A program made the translations under genes and the position numbers. DNA of 64,000 bases from Mariprofundus aestuarium (GTDB lineage: Bacteria; Pseudomonadota; Zetaproteobacteria; Mariprofundales; Mariprofundaceae): positions 2,349,001-2,413,000 of the forward strand of contig NZ_CP018799.1 of the NCBI RefSeq assembly GCF_002795805.1, given 5' to 3'. Positions 34,399 through 44,298 of this stretch are shown here, piece after piece. The notes beneath the pieces were generated by a model. The model was not told the DNA's origin. It saw nothing but the letters and a program-made list of their open reading frames with translations, and made no database searches. Within the stretch, counting starts at the first letter, position 1, and each line of letters opens with the position of its first letter.

Positions 34399-34987
34399 GA
34401 TCCGCTCCCCACAGCGTTTCAAGGCGCTGATCGCGACCACAGTTATAACGGTAGAACTTATAGCGAATCGGATTCTTAAGGTAGTAGTTCTGATGATAAC
34501 CCTCAGCAGGCCAGAAGGTCCCAGCTTCTACTATTTCGGTAACGACCGGCGCGGCAAACGACTTACTTCTTTCAAGCTCACGTTTCGATGCCTCGGCCAA
34601 CCGCTTCTGCGCTTCGCTATGAACAAAGATGGCAGGTCGATACTGTGATCCGACATCGCAGAACTGCCGGTTGGCCGTTGTCGGATCGGAGTTGCGCCAG
34701 TAGACCTGCAGCAACTTTTCATAACCGATCACTGCAGGATCAAAGACAACCTGTATCGCCTCAGCATGCCCGGTCGTGCCTGCCGACACCTCTTCGTAGC
34801 GCGGGTGATCCTTCTCCCCGCCGATATAGCCGGAGGTGGTCGAGATCACCCCGGGCAACACATCAAACGGATGCTCCATGCACCAGAAACAACCCGCTGC
34901 AAAGGTTGCCGTCTCTGTCTCTTTTGCTTCTGTGCTATTCACCATTGTCATCATAGCCACCACTGTTAACAAGATCATTCGTTTCAT
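34391..34987 (-). CDS. msrA: Peptide-methionine (S)-S-oxide reductase, exported
   Basis: 198 aa from the ATG at 34987 (AGGAGG just upstream). A short signal peptide (MKRMILLTVVAMMTMVNSTEA) is followed by the catalytic GCFWCMEHPFD and by GYIGGEKDHPRYEEV and AEGYHQNYYLKNP. It reduces methionine-S-sulfoxide, probably in the periplasm alongside MsrB. No thiol-supplying DsbD-like partner is adjacent. Confidence 0.93.
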   Translation of the reverse strand: MKRMILLTVVAMMTMVNSTEAKETETATFAAGCFWCMEHPFDVLPGVISTTSGYIGGEKDHPRYEEVSAGTTGHAEAIQVVFDPAVIGYEKLLQVYWRNSDPTTANRQFCDVGSQYRPAIFVHSEAQKRLAEASKRELERSKSFAAPVVTEIVEAGTFWPAEGYHQNYYLKNPIRYKFYRYNCGRDQRLETLWGADHE

Positions 34988-35090
34988 GAAACCTCCTGAT
35001 TGCCCTGTTAGACGCTCAGAGAACCGGATCATTACAGAAAGTTTCTGAATTTCAGATGAATAATCGAGGTTTGATGTGCACAATCGGGGC

Positions 35091-36278
35091 ATGGGTAAAT
35101 ATGATGTGATCGTAATCGGGGCTGGCGCAGCAGGGTTGATGTGTGCCGGAACCGCAGCCCAGTGCGGGAAATCGGTCCTGTTGCTGGATCACGCTGAAAA
35201 AGTCGGTAAGAAGATCCTGATCTCAGGCGGCGGGCGCAGTAATTTCACTAACCGCTTCACCACTGCTGCCAACTACCTGTCGCAAAATCCCCACTTCTGC
35301 AAATCGGCACTCTCCCGTTTCAGCGCTGCTGATTTCATTACCATGGTTGAAGAGGCAGGCATCGCCTACCACGAGCGCAACCACGGCCAGCTCTTCTGTG
35401 ACGATTCGGCAAAGCAGATTGTCGAGCTGTTGATGCAGCCATGCAGAGAGTTTGGCGTGAAGATCCAACTGAACACGATCATCAGCAACATCCAGAAAAA
35501 TGAAATATTTGAGCTGCAAACCAATAGAGGCGTGTTTCAGGCGGATGCACTGGTAGTGGCCACTGGTGGCCTCTCCATCCCCAAGATGGGGGCCACACCT
35601 TTCGGACTGAAGCTTGCCGAGCAGTTTGGCCTGAAGATCGTGCCGCCGGTGGCCGGTCTTGCCCCGTTCACCTTTACCGGCAAAGAGAAGGAGGAACTGC
35701 AGGAACTGGCCGGCATCTCACTTGGTGTCTCTGTTCGCTGTCGTGGCAAGGTTTTCAGGGAGGCGATGCTGTTCACCCATCGCGGCCTTTCAGGCCCCGC
35801 CATACTGCAGATCTCATCCTACTGGAAACCGGGGGATGAGCTGGAGATCGACCTTCTGCCTGACCAGGAGATCACCTCACTTCTGAAGTTAAAAAGGCTG
35901 TCGCGGCCCCTGGCGCAACTCTCCACTGTACTCGCCGAACTGTTGCCTAAACGGCTGGTCCAGCTGCTTGCCAGTGGTCACATCAACGATGACCGTATGC
36001 AGCAACTTAGCGACAAACAGATTGAACACCTGGCCTATCAACTGCACCACTGGCGACTCAAGCCAAATGGCACTGAGGGTTATCGAACCGCCGAGGTGAC
36101 CGTCGGCGGGGTCGACACCAACGAACTCTCATCGAAAACGATGGAGTGCAGGAAAATTCCCGGCCTCTACTTCATCGGCGAAGTGATGGATGTGACAGGT
36201 CACCTCGGCGGCTTCAATTTCCAGTGGGCCTGGTCCTCCGGTTACACCGCAGGCCTCGCCGTAGCGGGTATGATTTAA
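35091..36278 (+). CDS. HI0933/YhiN-family NAD(P)/FAD-dependent oxidoreductase
   Basis: 395 aa from the ATG at 35091; an upstream GTG at 35076 is an alternative. The FAD-binding YDVIVIGAGAAGLMCAGTAA and the signature KILISGGGRSNFTNR are followed by YFIGEVMDVTGHLGGFNFQWAWSSG at the C-terminus. Widely conserved family; exact reaction unknown in most bacteria. It is transcribed away from msrAB. Confidence 0.9.
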   Translation: MGKYDVIVIGAGAAGLMCAGTAAQCGKSVLLLDHAEKVGKKILISGGGRSNFTNRFTTAANYLSQNPHFCKSALSRFSAADFITMVEEAGIAYHERNHGQLFCDDSAKQIVELLMQPCREFGVKIQLNTIISNIQKNEIFELQTNRGVFQADALVVATGGLSIPKMGATPFGLKLAEQFGLKIVPPVAGLAPFTFTGKEKEELQELAGISLGVSVRCRGKVFREAMLFTHRGLSGPAILQISSYWKPGDELEIDLLPDQEITSLLKLKRLSRPLAQLSTVLAELLPKRLVQLLASGHINDDRMQQLSDKQIEHLAYQLHHWRLKPNGTEGYRTAEVTVGGVDTNELSSKTMECRKIPGLYFIGEVMDVTGHLGGFNFQWAWSSGYTAGLAVAGMI

Positions 36279-36383
36279 TAGGCTCATCGCGGAAGCTTGG
36301 GAAAACAGTCGTAGTAAATAAGAAATGAAGGCGCTTTCTCTCTTGCTATTATGGTGGGGTTATTTGTTCATTTCTTTGCCGCC

Positions 36384-36414
36384 AAAAAAAGAAATGCCCC
36401 AACGAATCAGGGGC
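36384..36414 (-). terminator. Rho-independent terminator for ntrC operon
   Basis: Stem GCCCC/GGGGC (36396-36400, 36410-36414). Read on the minus strand it is followed by ATTTC and a run of seven T. Confidence 0.65.
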
Positions 36415-36443
36415 AACAGAGTTCTAAACAGCCGCAGCAGTTG

Positions 36444-37847
36444 TCATCTAAAATACATTGGATCGATATTGTATTTGCGCAGCAGCTTGCGGATAGTGTT
36501 GCGATTCAGCCCCAGCATTTCGGCTACCTTAAGCTGGTTTCCGTTACATTTTTCCATGGCGAGAAGCAGCAGCGGAGGCTCCACCTGTTCCAGCACATAC
36601 TGGTGCATATTGATCGCTTTAGCGTAACCGAGCTGGTGCAGGTACTGGCGCGTGCAGCGGGTCACCGCTTCGGAAAGCGTCTCTTCCCCCTTCTGCATGC
36701 TATCAACATTGCCCAGTGCCAAAGCCACATCTGAAAGGGTAATACTCGCTCCCGGCGTCAGCACCGCCAGCCTGCGCATCACATTTTTCAGTTCGCGCAC
36801 ATTACCCGGCCAGTCGTGACGGGCCAGCAGATCAGCAGCATCATCCAGCAGGATCGGTGCCTCCATGCCAAGCTCATCTACCGCCTGGTCGAGCAGGAAG
36901 TTAGCCAGCTCCTTGATGTCATCCCTGCGTTCACGCAGAGGCGGGATATGCACCGGAATCACATTCAACCGGTAGTAAAGATCCTCGCGGAATTCACCCT
37001 TCTTGATCTTCTCCGGCAGATGCTGATGGGTGGCCGCCAGCAGCCGCACATTCACCACCTTGGAGAGGCTGCCACCAACACGCTGCACCCGTCCCTCCTC
37101 AAGGACACGCAACAGCTTGGCCTGCAGCGCCGCAGGCATGTCACCGATCTCATCGAGAAAGAGTGTGCCGCCATCAGCCTGCTCGAAACGTCCCTCACGG
37201 GTTTTATCGGCACCTGTAAATGCCCCCTTCTCGTGGCCAAACAGTTCGGATTCCAGTAACTCTGCTGGAATTGCCGCCGTATTGATCGCAACAAAGGCCT
37301 TGTCTGCCCGCAAGCTGCGGTCATGCAGGGTTCTTGCCACCATCTCCTTGCCTGTTCCCGATTCTCCGGTGATCAGTACAGTCAGGTCGGATGCGGCCAC
37401 ACGGCCAAGCGTGCGAAAAAGATTCTGCATCGACTGGCTGCGGCCGATGATCATATTCTGGTGCACATTGATCTCAGCTTTTGCTTTCGCCTTTATAACC
37501 TTTTTAGGGCGCACACGCTGAACCAGCTGCCGTACCTCATCGAGATCAAACGGTTTGGGCAAATACTCCATGGCCCCGATCCGGTAGGCCTCGGCGGCAT
37601 GGCCAAAGGTGGTCTCGGCCGTCAGCATCACCACCGGCATGGTGAAAACTCCGGAGGCAAGCAGGTCCATGCCGTTACCATCAGGAAGGTAGACATCGAG
37701 GAAAGCCATGTCGATTTCCTCTTCAGCCAGCGCCTTCTCTGCCTCACCGATCGTGCCTGCCTGAACAACCTCCAGGCCCTCCTCTTTCAGCACCCGGTCG
37801 AGAACCCAGCGAATTCCCTCATCATCATCAATAACCAATGCCCGCAT
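36444..37847 (-). CDS. ntrC: Nitrogen-regulation response regulator NtrC
   Basis: 467 aa. The receiver domain (1-~120) has Asp in MAFLDVYLPDG. The sigma-54 AAA+ domain has Walker A GESGTGKE, the GAFTGA loop that contacts sigma-54, and GGTLFLDEIGDMP. A Fis-type HTH ends the protein (QLKVAEMLGLNRNTIRKLL). It activates sigma-54 promoters under nitrogen limitation; rpoN is also in this window. Its start touches the ntrB stop. Confidence 0.92.
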   Translation of the reverse strand: MRALVIDDDEGIRWVLDRVLKEEGLEVVQAGTIGEAEKALAEEEIDMAFLDVYLPDGNGMDLLASGVFTMPVVMLTAETTFGHAAEAYRIGAMEYLPKPFDLDEVRQLVQRVRPKKVIKAKAKAEINVHQNMIIGRSQSMQNLFRTLGRVAASDLTVLITGESGTGKEMVARTLHDRSLRADKAFVAINTAAIPAELLESELFGHEKGAFTGADKTREGRFEQADGGTLFLDEIGDMPAALQAKLLRVLEEGRVQRVGGSLSKVVNVRLLAATHQHLPEKIKKGEFREDLYYRLNVIPVHIPPLRERRDDIKELANFLLDQAVDELGMEAPILLDDAADLLARHDWPGNVRELKNVMRRLAVLTPGASITLSDVALALGNVDSMQKGEETLSEAVTRCTRQYLHQLGYAKAINMHQYVLEQVEPPLLLLAMEKCNGNQLKVAEMLGLNRNTIRKLLRKYNIDPMYFR

Positions 37848-38905
37848 TACCCTTCCCCTTCCTGCTTCTCTGTCTGTTTCACCGGCAGGTGCAGTGTCAT
37901 GGTTGTACGCCCGTTCTCACTTTTCACACTCACCCTGCCGCCATGCTCCACCATCACCCTCTCCACCAATGCCAGCCCGAGACCGCTACCGCGCGTCTTA
38001 CCGGTAACATAGGGTTCAAACAGCCGCTCGCGCAGCTCCTTGGGCACCATGCGTCCGTCATTGGTGATGCGCACCTCAACCACCAGCCCACGGTGACCCG
38101 GTAGATGCACCAGTGGTGCCATGCGTGTCTGCCACTCGATGCTGCTATCCGCCGCTTCCACAGCATTCTGCCAGAGATTCTCGAACGCCTGCCTGAGGCG
38201 TGCCGGATGAGCCTCTATATACGGCAGACTGGGATCAAAGACCCGCCGAACATGGATACCGTCGGGATAACTGGTCACATCCTGAATCAGGGTATGAAGG
38301 TTGGTTGCTTCCATTTTCACCCGTGCGCGTGGCCCCACTTGCAGAAATGCATCGATGCGATCGCGAATGCGATCTACGCCTGTGAGCATCTGCGCTACCG
38401 CCTCCCTGTTTGTCTCAGAGATATCCTTCTGCTCGGCAAGCCACTGTGCCGCCCCCCGTAACGCTGCCAGAGGATTCTTCACTTCATGGGCCATCTCCAG
38501 CGCAATGCGCGAGACCGCCTCAGCCATCTCATGGCGTTTACTGTGCTGCTCCACCTCCGTGCGGTTGGCTTCGGGCACAAACAGCGCTGAGAGCCCATCC
38601 TCATGGCAACCCAGATGCAGTGAGACCGGTATATTGGAGCTGCGGATACAAACCTGATGATCAGAGACAGTGCTGTAGGGTGTCAGCCGGAAAAACAGCT
38701 TCTCGATCCCAGCTTTGGGAGAGAATAGCTCGGTAATATGCAGGCCGACAAGCCTGCGTTCCGATGTGCCCAATGCCTCCTGCGCCGGAACGTTACAACG
38801 CAGCACCCGCGCATCCGCATCAAGCAGGATCAGCGGCACAGGCACTGCCGAGAGGGAGATCAGATCAGGCAACAGGCACCACGTCTTCAAACTCTTCATG
38901 GCCAT
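37847..38905 (-). CDS. ntrB: Nitrogen-regulation sensor histidine kinase NtrB
   Basis: About 352 aa, soluble. A PAS domain (~15-115) is followed by the H-box ALEMAHEVKNPLAALRGAAQWL, typical of NtrB/GlnL, and an HATPase (QAFENLWQNAVEAA, GSGLGLALVERV). It phosphorylates NtrC, and PII proteins normally control it. The N-terminus overlaps dusB by ~40 nt and several starts (38908 TTG, 38905, 38899 ATG, or a TTG just inside the dusB stop) are possible. Confidence 0.9.
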   Translation of the reverse strand: MAMKSLKTWCLLPDLISLSAVPVPLILLDADARVLRCNVPAQEALGTSERRLVGLHITELFSPKAGIEKLFFRLTPYSTVSDHQVCIRSSNIPVSLHLGCHEDGLSALFVPEANRTEVEQHSKRHEMAEAVSRIALEMAHEVKNPLAALRGAAQWLAEQKDISETNREAVAQMLTGVDRIRDRIDAFLQVGPRARVKMEATNLHTLIQDVTSYPDGIHVRRVFDPSLPYIEAHPARLRQAFENLWQNAVEAADSSIEWQTRMAPLVHLPGHRGLVVEVRITNDGRMVPKELRERLFEPYVTGKTRGSGLGLALVERVMVEHGGRVSVKSENGRTTMTLHLPVKQTEKQEGEG

Positions 38906-39908
38906 CAAGACTCATGAAGTAAGCTTCAGCGACATCGAGCATCTTCTGCCAGTCAGTCTCAACCTGGAAATGGCCACGGAAATCAGCCGAACCTCTTAAC
39001 CCCTTGCTGTACCAGAGCACATGCTTACGTGCCATCTTGGAGGCGAACTGCACGCCATGATGTTCTGCCAGATTGTTCATATGCTCATAAACGACCTGCC
39101 AACGCTCCAGGGCTGTTGGCGCTGCCGGTTTCGGCTGACCAGTCAGGGCAGCATAAACCTCGCCCAGAACCCACGGATTGCCCTGCACAGCACGCCCGAC
39201 CATGACGCCATCACAACCGGAAATGCGGATCATCTCCTTGGCTGAATCACCATCAACAACATCTCCATTACCGATCACAGGGATCGAGCAGGCCGCCTTA
39301 GCAAGGCCGATATCCTCCCAGTGAGCATGACCATGGAACATCTGGGCACGCGTGCGCCCGTGCACTGTGAGCAGCTGGATACCGCATTCTTCGGCAATGC
39401 GGGCGATATTCTCCACATTCTTCGATGACTCATCCCATCCAGTACGGATCTTCAGCGTCACCGGCACATCCACCGCCTTCACCACCGCCTCCAGCACACG
39501 TGCCACCAGCGGTTCATCCTTGAGCATCGCAGAACCGGCACTCTGTTTGCAGATCTTTTTCACGGGACAACCCATATTGATATCAACGAAATCGGCACCA
39601 TGGCCAACCGCCCAGCGTGCAGCCTCGGCTACAAACACCGGATCAGAACCGGCAACCTGGATCGAAATCGGATGTTCATCCGGCCCCAGTTCCGCCATGC
39701 GTTCGGTGCGTACGCGCCCCATATCCACAGCCCGCGATGCGATCATCTCGGTCACCATAAGCCCTACGCCAAAGCGTTTGCATATCTTGCGAAACGGCAG
39801 GTCGGTGATGCCCGCCATCGGTGCAAGCACCAGAGGCACGTCGATGTTGAAATTACCCAGTTTAAAGCCCGGGAGAAGGTGTGTGTCAGCGTTCAATTGC
39901 AGGTCCAT
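38865..39908 (-). CDS. dusB: tRNA-dihydrouridine synthase B
   Basis: 347 aa. FMN-dependent TIM barrel. VPLVLAPMAGITDLPFRKIC, VDINMGCPVKKICKQSAGSAML (catalytic Cys in NMGCP), IRTGWDESSKN and VIGNGDVVDG are diagnostic of DusB. It reduces uridine in the D-loop of tRNA. The dusB-ntrB-ntrC order recalls the dusB-ntrBC operon of alphaproteobacteria. Confidence 0.94.
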   Translation of the reverse strand: MDLQLNADTHLLPGFKLGNFNIDVPLVLAPMAGITDLPFRKICKRFGVGLMVTEMIASRAVDMGRVRTERMAELGPDEHPISIQVAGSDPVFVAEAARWAVGHGADFVDINMGCPVKKICKQSAGSAMLKDEPLVARVLEAVVKAVDVPVTLKIRTGWDESSKNVENIARIAEECGIQLLTVHGRTRAQMFHGHAHWEDIGLAKAACSIPVIGNGDVVDGDSAKEMIRISGCDGVMVGRAVQGNPWVLGEVYAALTGQPKPAAPTALERWQVVYEHMNNLAEHHGVQFASKMARKHVLWYSKGLRGSADFRGHFQVETDWQKMLDVAEAYFMSLDGHEEFEDVVPVA

Positions 39909-40014
39909 CCAGTCATATTGCCTAATTAATGGGCAAGCCTACCGATTCGTGTTCCTTGCACCAGCGTTATAAACATTAATTGCACTTACTTTAAGCAATC
40001 GTCAGCCTTGGCCC

Positions 40015-40653
40015 ATGAGCAGCAACGATAAACAGGCCATTCACTGGCCCAGCACCCACTTTATTCAATCGGTAGCCGACCCCGAGCAGTTCCCCGATAT
40101 TGAACTGCCGCAGATCGCTGTGGCCGGCCACTCCAATGTAGGCAAGTCATCACTGATGAATTCTCTGTTTGGCCGCAAGGGGCTGGTGAAAACCTCGAAG
40201 AATCCCGGCTGTACACGCCTGCTCAACCTCTTCGATGTAGATGGTCAGCTACTGGTCGTCGACCTGCCCGGTTACGGATATGCCCGCGCTCCCAAGAAGG
40301 AGCAGAAACGCTGGATCAGCATGATCGAAGGTTACATGTCCAACACCGACCTGAAGCTTGTACTGCTGCTGCTCGATATTCGTCACGGTCCGAAAGATTC
40401 AGACATGCAATTGATCGAATGGCTTAATGAAGCCGGCCTGCGCTGGATTCCTGTTGCCACCAAGGCAGACAAGCTTTCCGGTAACGGTCGCACCAAACGC
40501 CTGAAAGAGATGCGTGACGCGATGGGTGGCGCTCTCAGCCCACTTCCAACCTCAAGCCTTAAGGATATGGGTATTGATAAGCTTCGTGAGGCAATTCTGA
40601 AGGAAGCCTTCAGATCACCCTACGCTGATCTCATCATCCCAAGCGAAGATTAA
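40015..40653 (+). CDS. engB: Ribosome biogenesis GTPase EngB (YsxC/YihA)
   Basis: 212 aa. IAVAGHSNVGKSSLMNSLFGRKGLVKTSKNPGCT holds G1 and G2, VVDLPGYGYA is G3 and ATKADKL is G4. It assists large-subunit assembly. It is divergent from dusB across ~105 bp and its stop overlaps the convergent Dabb gene by 4 bp. Confidence 0.94.
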   Translation: MSSNDKQAIHWPSTHFIQSVADPEQFPDIELPQIAVAGHSNVGKSSLMNSLFGRKGLVKTSKNPGCTRLLNLFDVDGQLLVVDLPGYGYARAPKKEQKRWISMIEGYMSNTDLKLVLLLLDIRHGPKDSDMQLIEWLNEAGLRWIPVATKADKLSGNGRTKRLKEMRDAMGGALSPLPTSSLKDMGIDKLREAILKEAFRSPYADLIIPSED

Positions 40654-40931
40654 ACCTCGTAATCAACCACCGTGCGAGCAATCGCCGCACCCTTAACAAG
40701 CGGAATCACAGCCACATGTTCGGGATGCGCCTGATAGACGGCGAGTGCTTCACGACTCTCAAGCTCGGAGTATAGAACCACATCAGCAGACTGCTCCGAC
40801 TCAAGAAAGTCGATCCCGACCTCGATCTTGATCAACCCCGGAATCTTTCCGCCCAAAGCCTCCAGCCGCGCCTTAATCTCCGCAGCATCCGCCTTATCCC
40901 TCAATTTCCACATCACGATATGTTTGACCAT
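40650..40931 (-). CDS. Dabb (stress-responsive A/B barrel) protein
   Basis: 93 aa. MVKHIVMWKLRDKADAAEIKARLEAL...SADVVLYSELESREALAVYQAHPEH is the typical dimeric alpha/beta-barrel pattern. Function unknown; a small stress-linked domain. GGAGAAAAC lies before the ATG. Confidence 0.82.
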   Translation of the reverse strand: MVKHIVMWKLRDKADAAEIKARLEALGGKIPGLIKIEVGIDFLESEQSADVVLYSELESREALAVYQAHPEHVAVIPLVKGAAIARTVVDYEV

Positions 40932-41075
40932 GTTTTCTCCTTTGGCAGAAAGGTTACATACACCTCCTAGGAATTGAATAGCTGTGTTGCTTAAATTGGG
41001 TCTATACTCTGTTCCTAGTTATGAGTGAAGTGATTGATTCTTTGATTCAACTTCCAATGCAGTGAGGTGTAAATC

Positions 41076-41420
41076 GTGAACCAGTTCACACGGTCGCTTA
41101 GCGCTTGGGGCACAACCGATTTCAAGGCGGCAGTTAAGCGGGAGATTGAGCTGTTGTCAGTAACCGGCCTGCCTCTGCAGCAGGGGCTGACTATTGGCAG
41201 TTATGCACTTGATAAGGATATCGAGGCTATGATTTTGAATGTGCGGGAATCGGATGAGTTCATCCACGTTAAAGCAGGCATCTTTTACAAAGCTATCATT
41301 GCCGGATGTAGTTGCTCCGATTATCCGACGCCCATTGATGAGTGCAACGAGCATTGCGAAGTGATGATCGATATCCATAAAGCGTCAGGCGCGGCAATGA
41401 TCACACTGTTGCCCGACTGA
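41076..41420 (+). CDS. Conserved-looking hypothetical protein
   Basis: 114 aa, acidic, soluble. Begins MNQFTRSLSAWGTTDFKAAVKREIE and has the cysteine cluster GCSCSDYPTPIDECNEHCEV, which could bind metal. No family recognised. It converges on bioB with 12 bp between stops. AGTGAGGTG precedes the GTG/ATG region. Confidence 0.55.
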   Translation: MNQFTRSLSAWGTTDFKAAVKREIELLSVTGLPLQQGLTIGSYALDKDIEAMILNVRESDEFIHVKAGIFYKAIIAGCSCSDYPTPIDECNEHCEVMIDIHKASGAAMITLLPD

Positions 41421-41432
41421 CTGGTAGATGAC

Positions 41433-42419
41433 TTAGGCGTTGGCCATGAGACGGCTGGATGGGGTTGGATTCTCCATCGGGCGCAGACCAAGCTTCGCAA
41501 ACAGCTTCTGATCGTTGTCGGCATCCTGATTGCCGGTAGTAAGCAGCTTCTCACCGTAGAAGATTGAGTTGGCACCAGCCAGGAAGCAGAGCGACTGCAT
41601 CTCCTCACTCATCTCTTCACGACCTGCGGAGAGGCGCACATGGCTACCCGGCATGGTTATGCGTGAAACAGCGATGGTGCGAATGAATTCGAAGTTATCC
41701 AATGTTTCTGCGAACTGTGCATCTTCAGCAACAGGAGTGCCTTCAACCTTCACCAGCATATTGATCGGCACGGACTCCGGATGCGGGGACATGCGGGCAA
41801 GCTGGGCTACAAGACCGGCACGATGACGGCGTGATTCGCCCATGCCGACAATACCACCACAGCAGATGCTCATGCCTTCGGCACGCACATTCTTCAGGGT
41901 ATCGAGCCTCTCATCGTAGGTGCGGGTGGAGATCACCTCTTTGTAGTATTCAGGATCAGAATCGAGGTTGTGGTTGTAGTAGTCCAAGCCTGCACCTTTA
42001 AGCTTGTGGGCCTGATCGGGGGTGAGCATGCCGAGTGTGGCACACGCTTCCATATCCAGCTCCTTGATCTCGGTGATCATGTCGCAAACCAGATCGAAGG
42101 CACGGCCTTTAGGCTCACGCCATGCGGCACCAATGCAGAAGCGGGAAGCGCCCTTCTCTTTGGCGGCTTTAGCGGATTCAATCACCTGCGCTTTCTTCAT
42201 CAGCAGTTCGGATTCGACATCGGTGTTGTAGCGCGAGGACTGTGGACAGTATTTGCAATCTTCCGGGCAACCGCCTGTTTTGATGGAGAGCAGGGTGGAG
42301 AGCTGAACCTCGTTGGCATCGAAATTTTCACGGTGCGCCTGCTGGGCACGGAACATCAGATCATTGAACGGCAGTTCAAACAGCTCTGTGATCTCATCAA
42401 CACTCCAGTCATAACGCAT
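41433..42419 (-). CDS. bioB: Biotin synthase
   Basis: 328 aa. Radical SAM enzyme. The cluster motif [16 protein letters not shown] is followed by the conserved [29 protein letters not shown] and by [32 protein letters not shown]. It inserts sulfur into dethiobiotin. A single gene here, with no other bio genes; no BirA box is evident upstream. Confidence 0.96.
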   Translation of the reverse strand: MRYDWSVDEITELFELPFNDLMFRAQQAHRENFDANEVQLSTLLSIKTGGCPEDCKYCPQSSRYNTDVESELLMKKAQVIESAKAAKEKGASRFCIGAAWREPKGRAFDLVCDMITEIKELDMEACATLGMLTPDQAHKLKGAGLDYYNHNLDSDPEYYKEVISTRTYDERLDTLKNVRAEGMSICCGGIVGMGESRRHRAGLVAQLARMSPHPESVPINMLVKVEGTPVAEDAQFAETLDNFEFIRTIAVSRITMPGSHVRLSAGREEMSEEMQSLCFLAGANSIFYGEKLLTTGNQDADNDQKLFAKLGLRPMENPTPSSRLMANA

Positions 42420-42491
42420 ACTTCTCTCCTTCGGTTAACCTTTGGGCGGCGAAGGGTAAACGGAGAGTGGCGTTTGGGCAAAAGAAACAAG

Positions 42492-42522
42492 CCAGACAGA
42501 GCAATGCGATGGCTCTGTCTGG
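42492..42522 (-). terminator. Terminator of the PTS operon
   Basis: 11-bp arms CCAGACAGAGC (42492-42502) and GCTCTGTCTGG (42512-42522). On the minus strand they are followed by CTTGTTTCTTTTG. It lies ~75 bp past the ptsI stop. Confidence 0.65.
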
Positions 42523-42597
42523 TGCGTTAGTATAAACTGGAAAAGTGAACGGGTTGCTATAAATGGTGCGTTAGTAAGGTCTCAGGCAGGGCAGCAA

Positions 42598-44298
42598 TCA
42601 GAGGATCGGTTCGTACTTCTGCCGGCTCAGTTCACGACGGATCTTGAGCACCTTGTTCAGGCTCATCGACAGGCAATCCATATCGAGATTGAGGAATGTT
42701 GCGGTCCACTCAGGATTGGCGGATAGCTCACCGCAAACGGAAACCGGAATGCCGGCTCGTTTGGCCGCTGCGGCGGAAAGTTTGATCAACTGCAGTATAG
42801 CGGCGTGGCCGGACTGGTAGAGATGAGCCACCTCTTCATCGGTTCGATCTGCGGCAAGTGTGTACTGTGTCAAATCATTGGTGCCAATGGAGAAGAAATC
42901 ACTCACCTTGGCTATTTCATCGGCAATAAGGGCGGTACCAGGAACCTCGATCATCGTTCCGATAGAGAGCGGCTTCTTCAGCCCCAACTCGCTATAGCAC
43001 TGCTCGGCAATCTCACGCACCTGCTTCACCTCTTCGCAAGTGGTCACCATCGGAATCAGGATATGAACCGTCCCCTCCTCTCCTGCGCGCAGCATAGCGC
43101 GCAGCTGGCAGCGCAACACATCGGGCCAGCGCAGCAAAAGGCGCACACCTCGCAATCCCATTGAAGGGTTAGCCCCACCATCGATATTGGTGGTTAGATC
43201 ATGGTAGCGCCATGGCTTGTCGCCACCAATATCGAGAAGCCGCATGGTGACCGGTTTATCACCCATATGTCGCACCAGTGAGACGTACTGCTCAAACTGC
43301 TGCTCCTCGCTGGGCATCTCGGAACAATTCAAAAAGAGGAATTCGCTGCGGTAGAGGCCGATGCCATCGATACCGATGTTATCCGCAATTTCCAGTTCCT
43401 CCGGGAATTCAACATTAGCCATCAGTTTGAGTTCATGGCCGTCGCAGCTTCTGGATGCAATGTTGGCAAAAGCTTTTAGCTCCATCTGGGCCTGACTGAG
43501 CGCCTCAATCGAATCGGCGTAAGAAGCCTCCTCTTCAGCCGTAGGGTTAAGAATCCACACCCCCTTTTCGGCATCAAGAATCAGCCTGTCACCATCCTCA
43601 ATATCGACCAGAATATCAACTGCACCGACCAGTGCAGGCATACTGATGCCGCGGGCGACGATGATATTATGGGCATCGATTCCGCCCTGTTCGACCACCA
43701 CGCCGGAGACACCATGGCGCCACAAATTCACCATATCGGAAACGGAGAAATCATCGCCGACATAGATGACGGGACAGCCGGCAGCTCCAATGCCCCTCAG
43801 CCTCTCTTTCACACTGGGCTGGCCACCCTGCTGCAGGTGGCGGAGAATCCTTTTGCCTGCATGCTCGACATCATCTTTACGATTGCGCAGGTACTCATCC
43901 TCGATGCGTTCGAATGTCCTCTTGATCGCATCCATCTCCTGCCTGAGCGCCCACTCGGCATTAATTCGGCCTGCGGTGATGCGTCGACTGGCCCTGTTCA
44001 GCAGTTCGGGATCGGCAATGAGCATGTGATGCACATCCAGCATCGCCACCATATCGTCGGCAGCGCTCTTCTGCAGGTGGGCGCGCTCAACATCAACCTC
44101 TTCCCGCGCCTCATCAATCGCTTCAAGCAGGCGCAACAGCTCAATATTTACCTGTGACTCTTCTATCTCATGTTCTGGAATTGGTTTCTTACCGTAGAGC
44201 AGCTTCTGAACGCATCCAATGAGGATACCGGAGCTTGATGCAGCAGCCTTGCCCTCTCGTCTGGGCCTTTGAGTCTGCTGAGCTTCTGCAGCCGGCAT
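42598..44298 (-). CDS. ptsI: PEP-protein phosphotransferase (Enzyme I)
   Basis: 566 aa. EI N-domain, swivel domain, then a PEP-binding barrel with MRLLDIGGDKPWRYHDL, GLRGVRLLLRWPDVLR, MIEVPGTALIADEIAKVSDFFSIGTNDLTQYTLAADR and the catalytic Cys in SVCGELSANP. The phospho-histidine site reads GGIDAHNIIVARG (His210) rather than the usual GG.TSH.AI. No GAF domain, so this is PtsI-type, not PtsP. It passes phosphate from PEP to HPr. No sugar-specific permease is nearby. Its start shares a base with the ptsH stop. Confidence 0.93.
   Translation of the reverse strand: MPAAEAQQTQRPRREGKAAASSSGILIGCVQKLLYGKKPIPEHEIEESQVNIELLRLLEAIDEAREEVDVERAHLQKSAADDMVAMLDVHHMLIADPELLNRASRRITAGRINAEWALRQEMDAIKRTFERIEDEYLRNRKDDVEHAGKRILRHLQQGGQPSVKERLRGIGAAGCPVIYVGDDFSVSDMVNLWRHGVSGVVVEQGGIDAHNIIVARGISMPALVGAVDILVDIEDGDRLILDAEKGVWILNPTAEEEASYADSIEALSQAQMELKAFANIASRSCDGHELKLMANVEFPEELEIADNIGIDGIGLYRSEFLFLNCSEMPSEEQQFEQYVSLVRHMGDKPVTMRLLDIGGDKPWRYHDLTTNIDGGANPSMGLRGVRLLLRWPDVLRCQLRAMLRAGEEGTVHILIPMVTTCEEVKQVREIAEQCYSELGLKKPLSIGTMIEVPGTALIADEIAKVSDFFSIGTNDLTQYTLAADRTDEEVAHLYQSGHAAILQLIKLSAAAAKRAGIPVSVCGELSANPEWTATFLNLDMDCLSMSLNKVLKIRRELSRQKYEPIL

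Noticed and set aside
40960-41040. Promoter for the 41076 gene at TATACT
   Set aside because: TATACT is present but no -35 element lies at a suitable distance.
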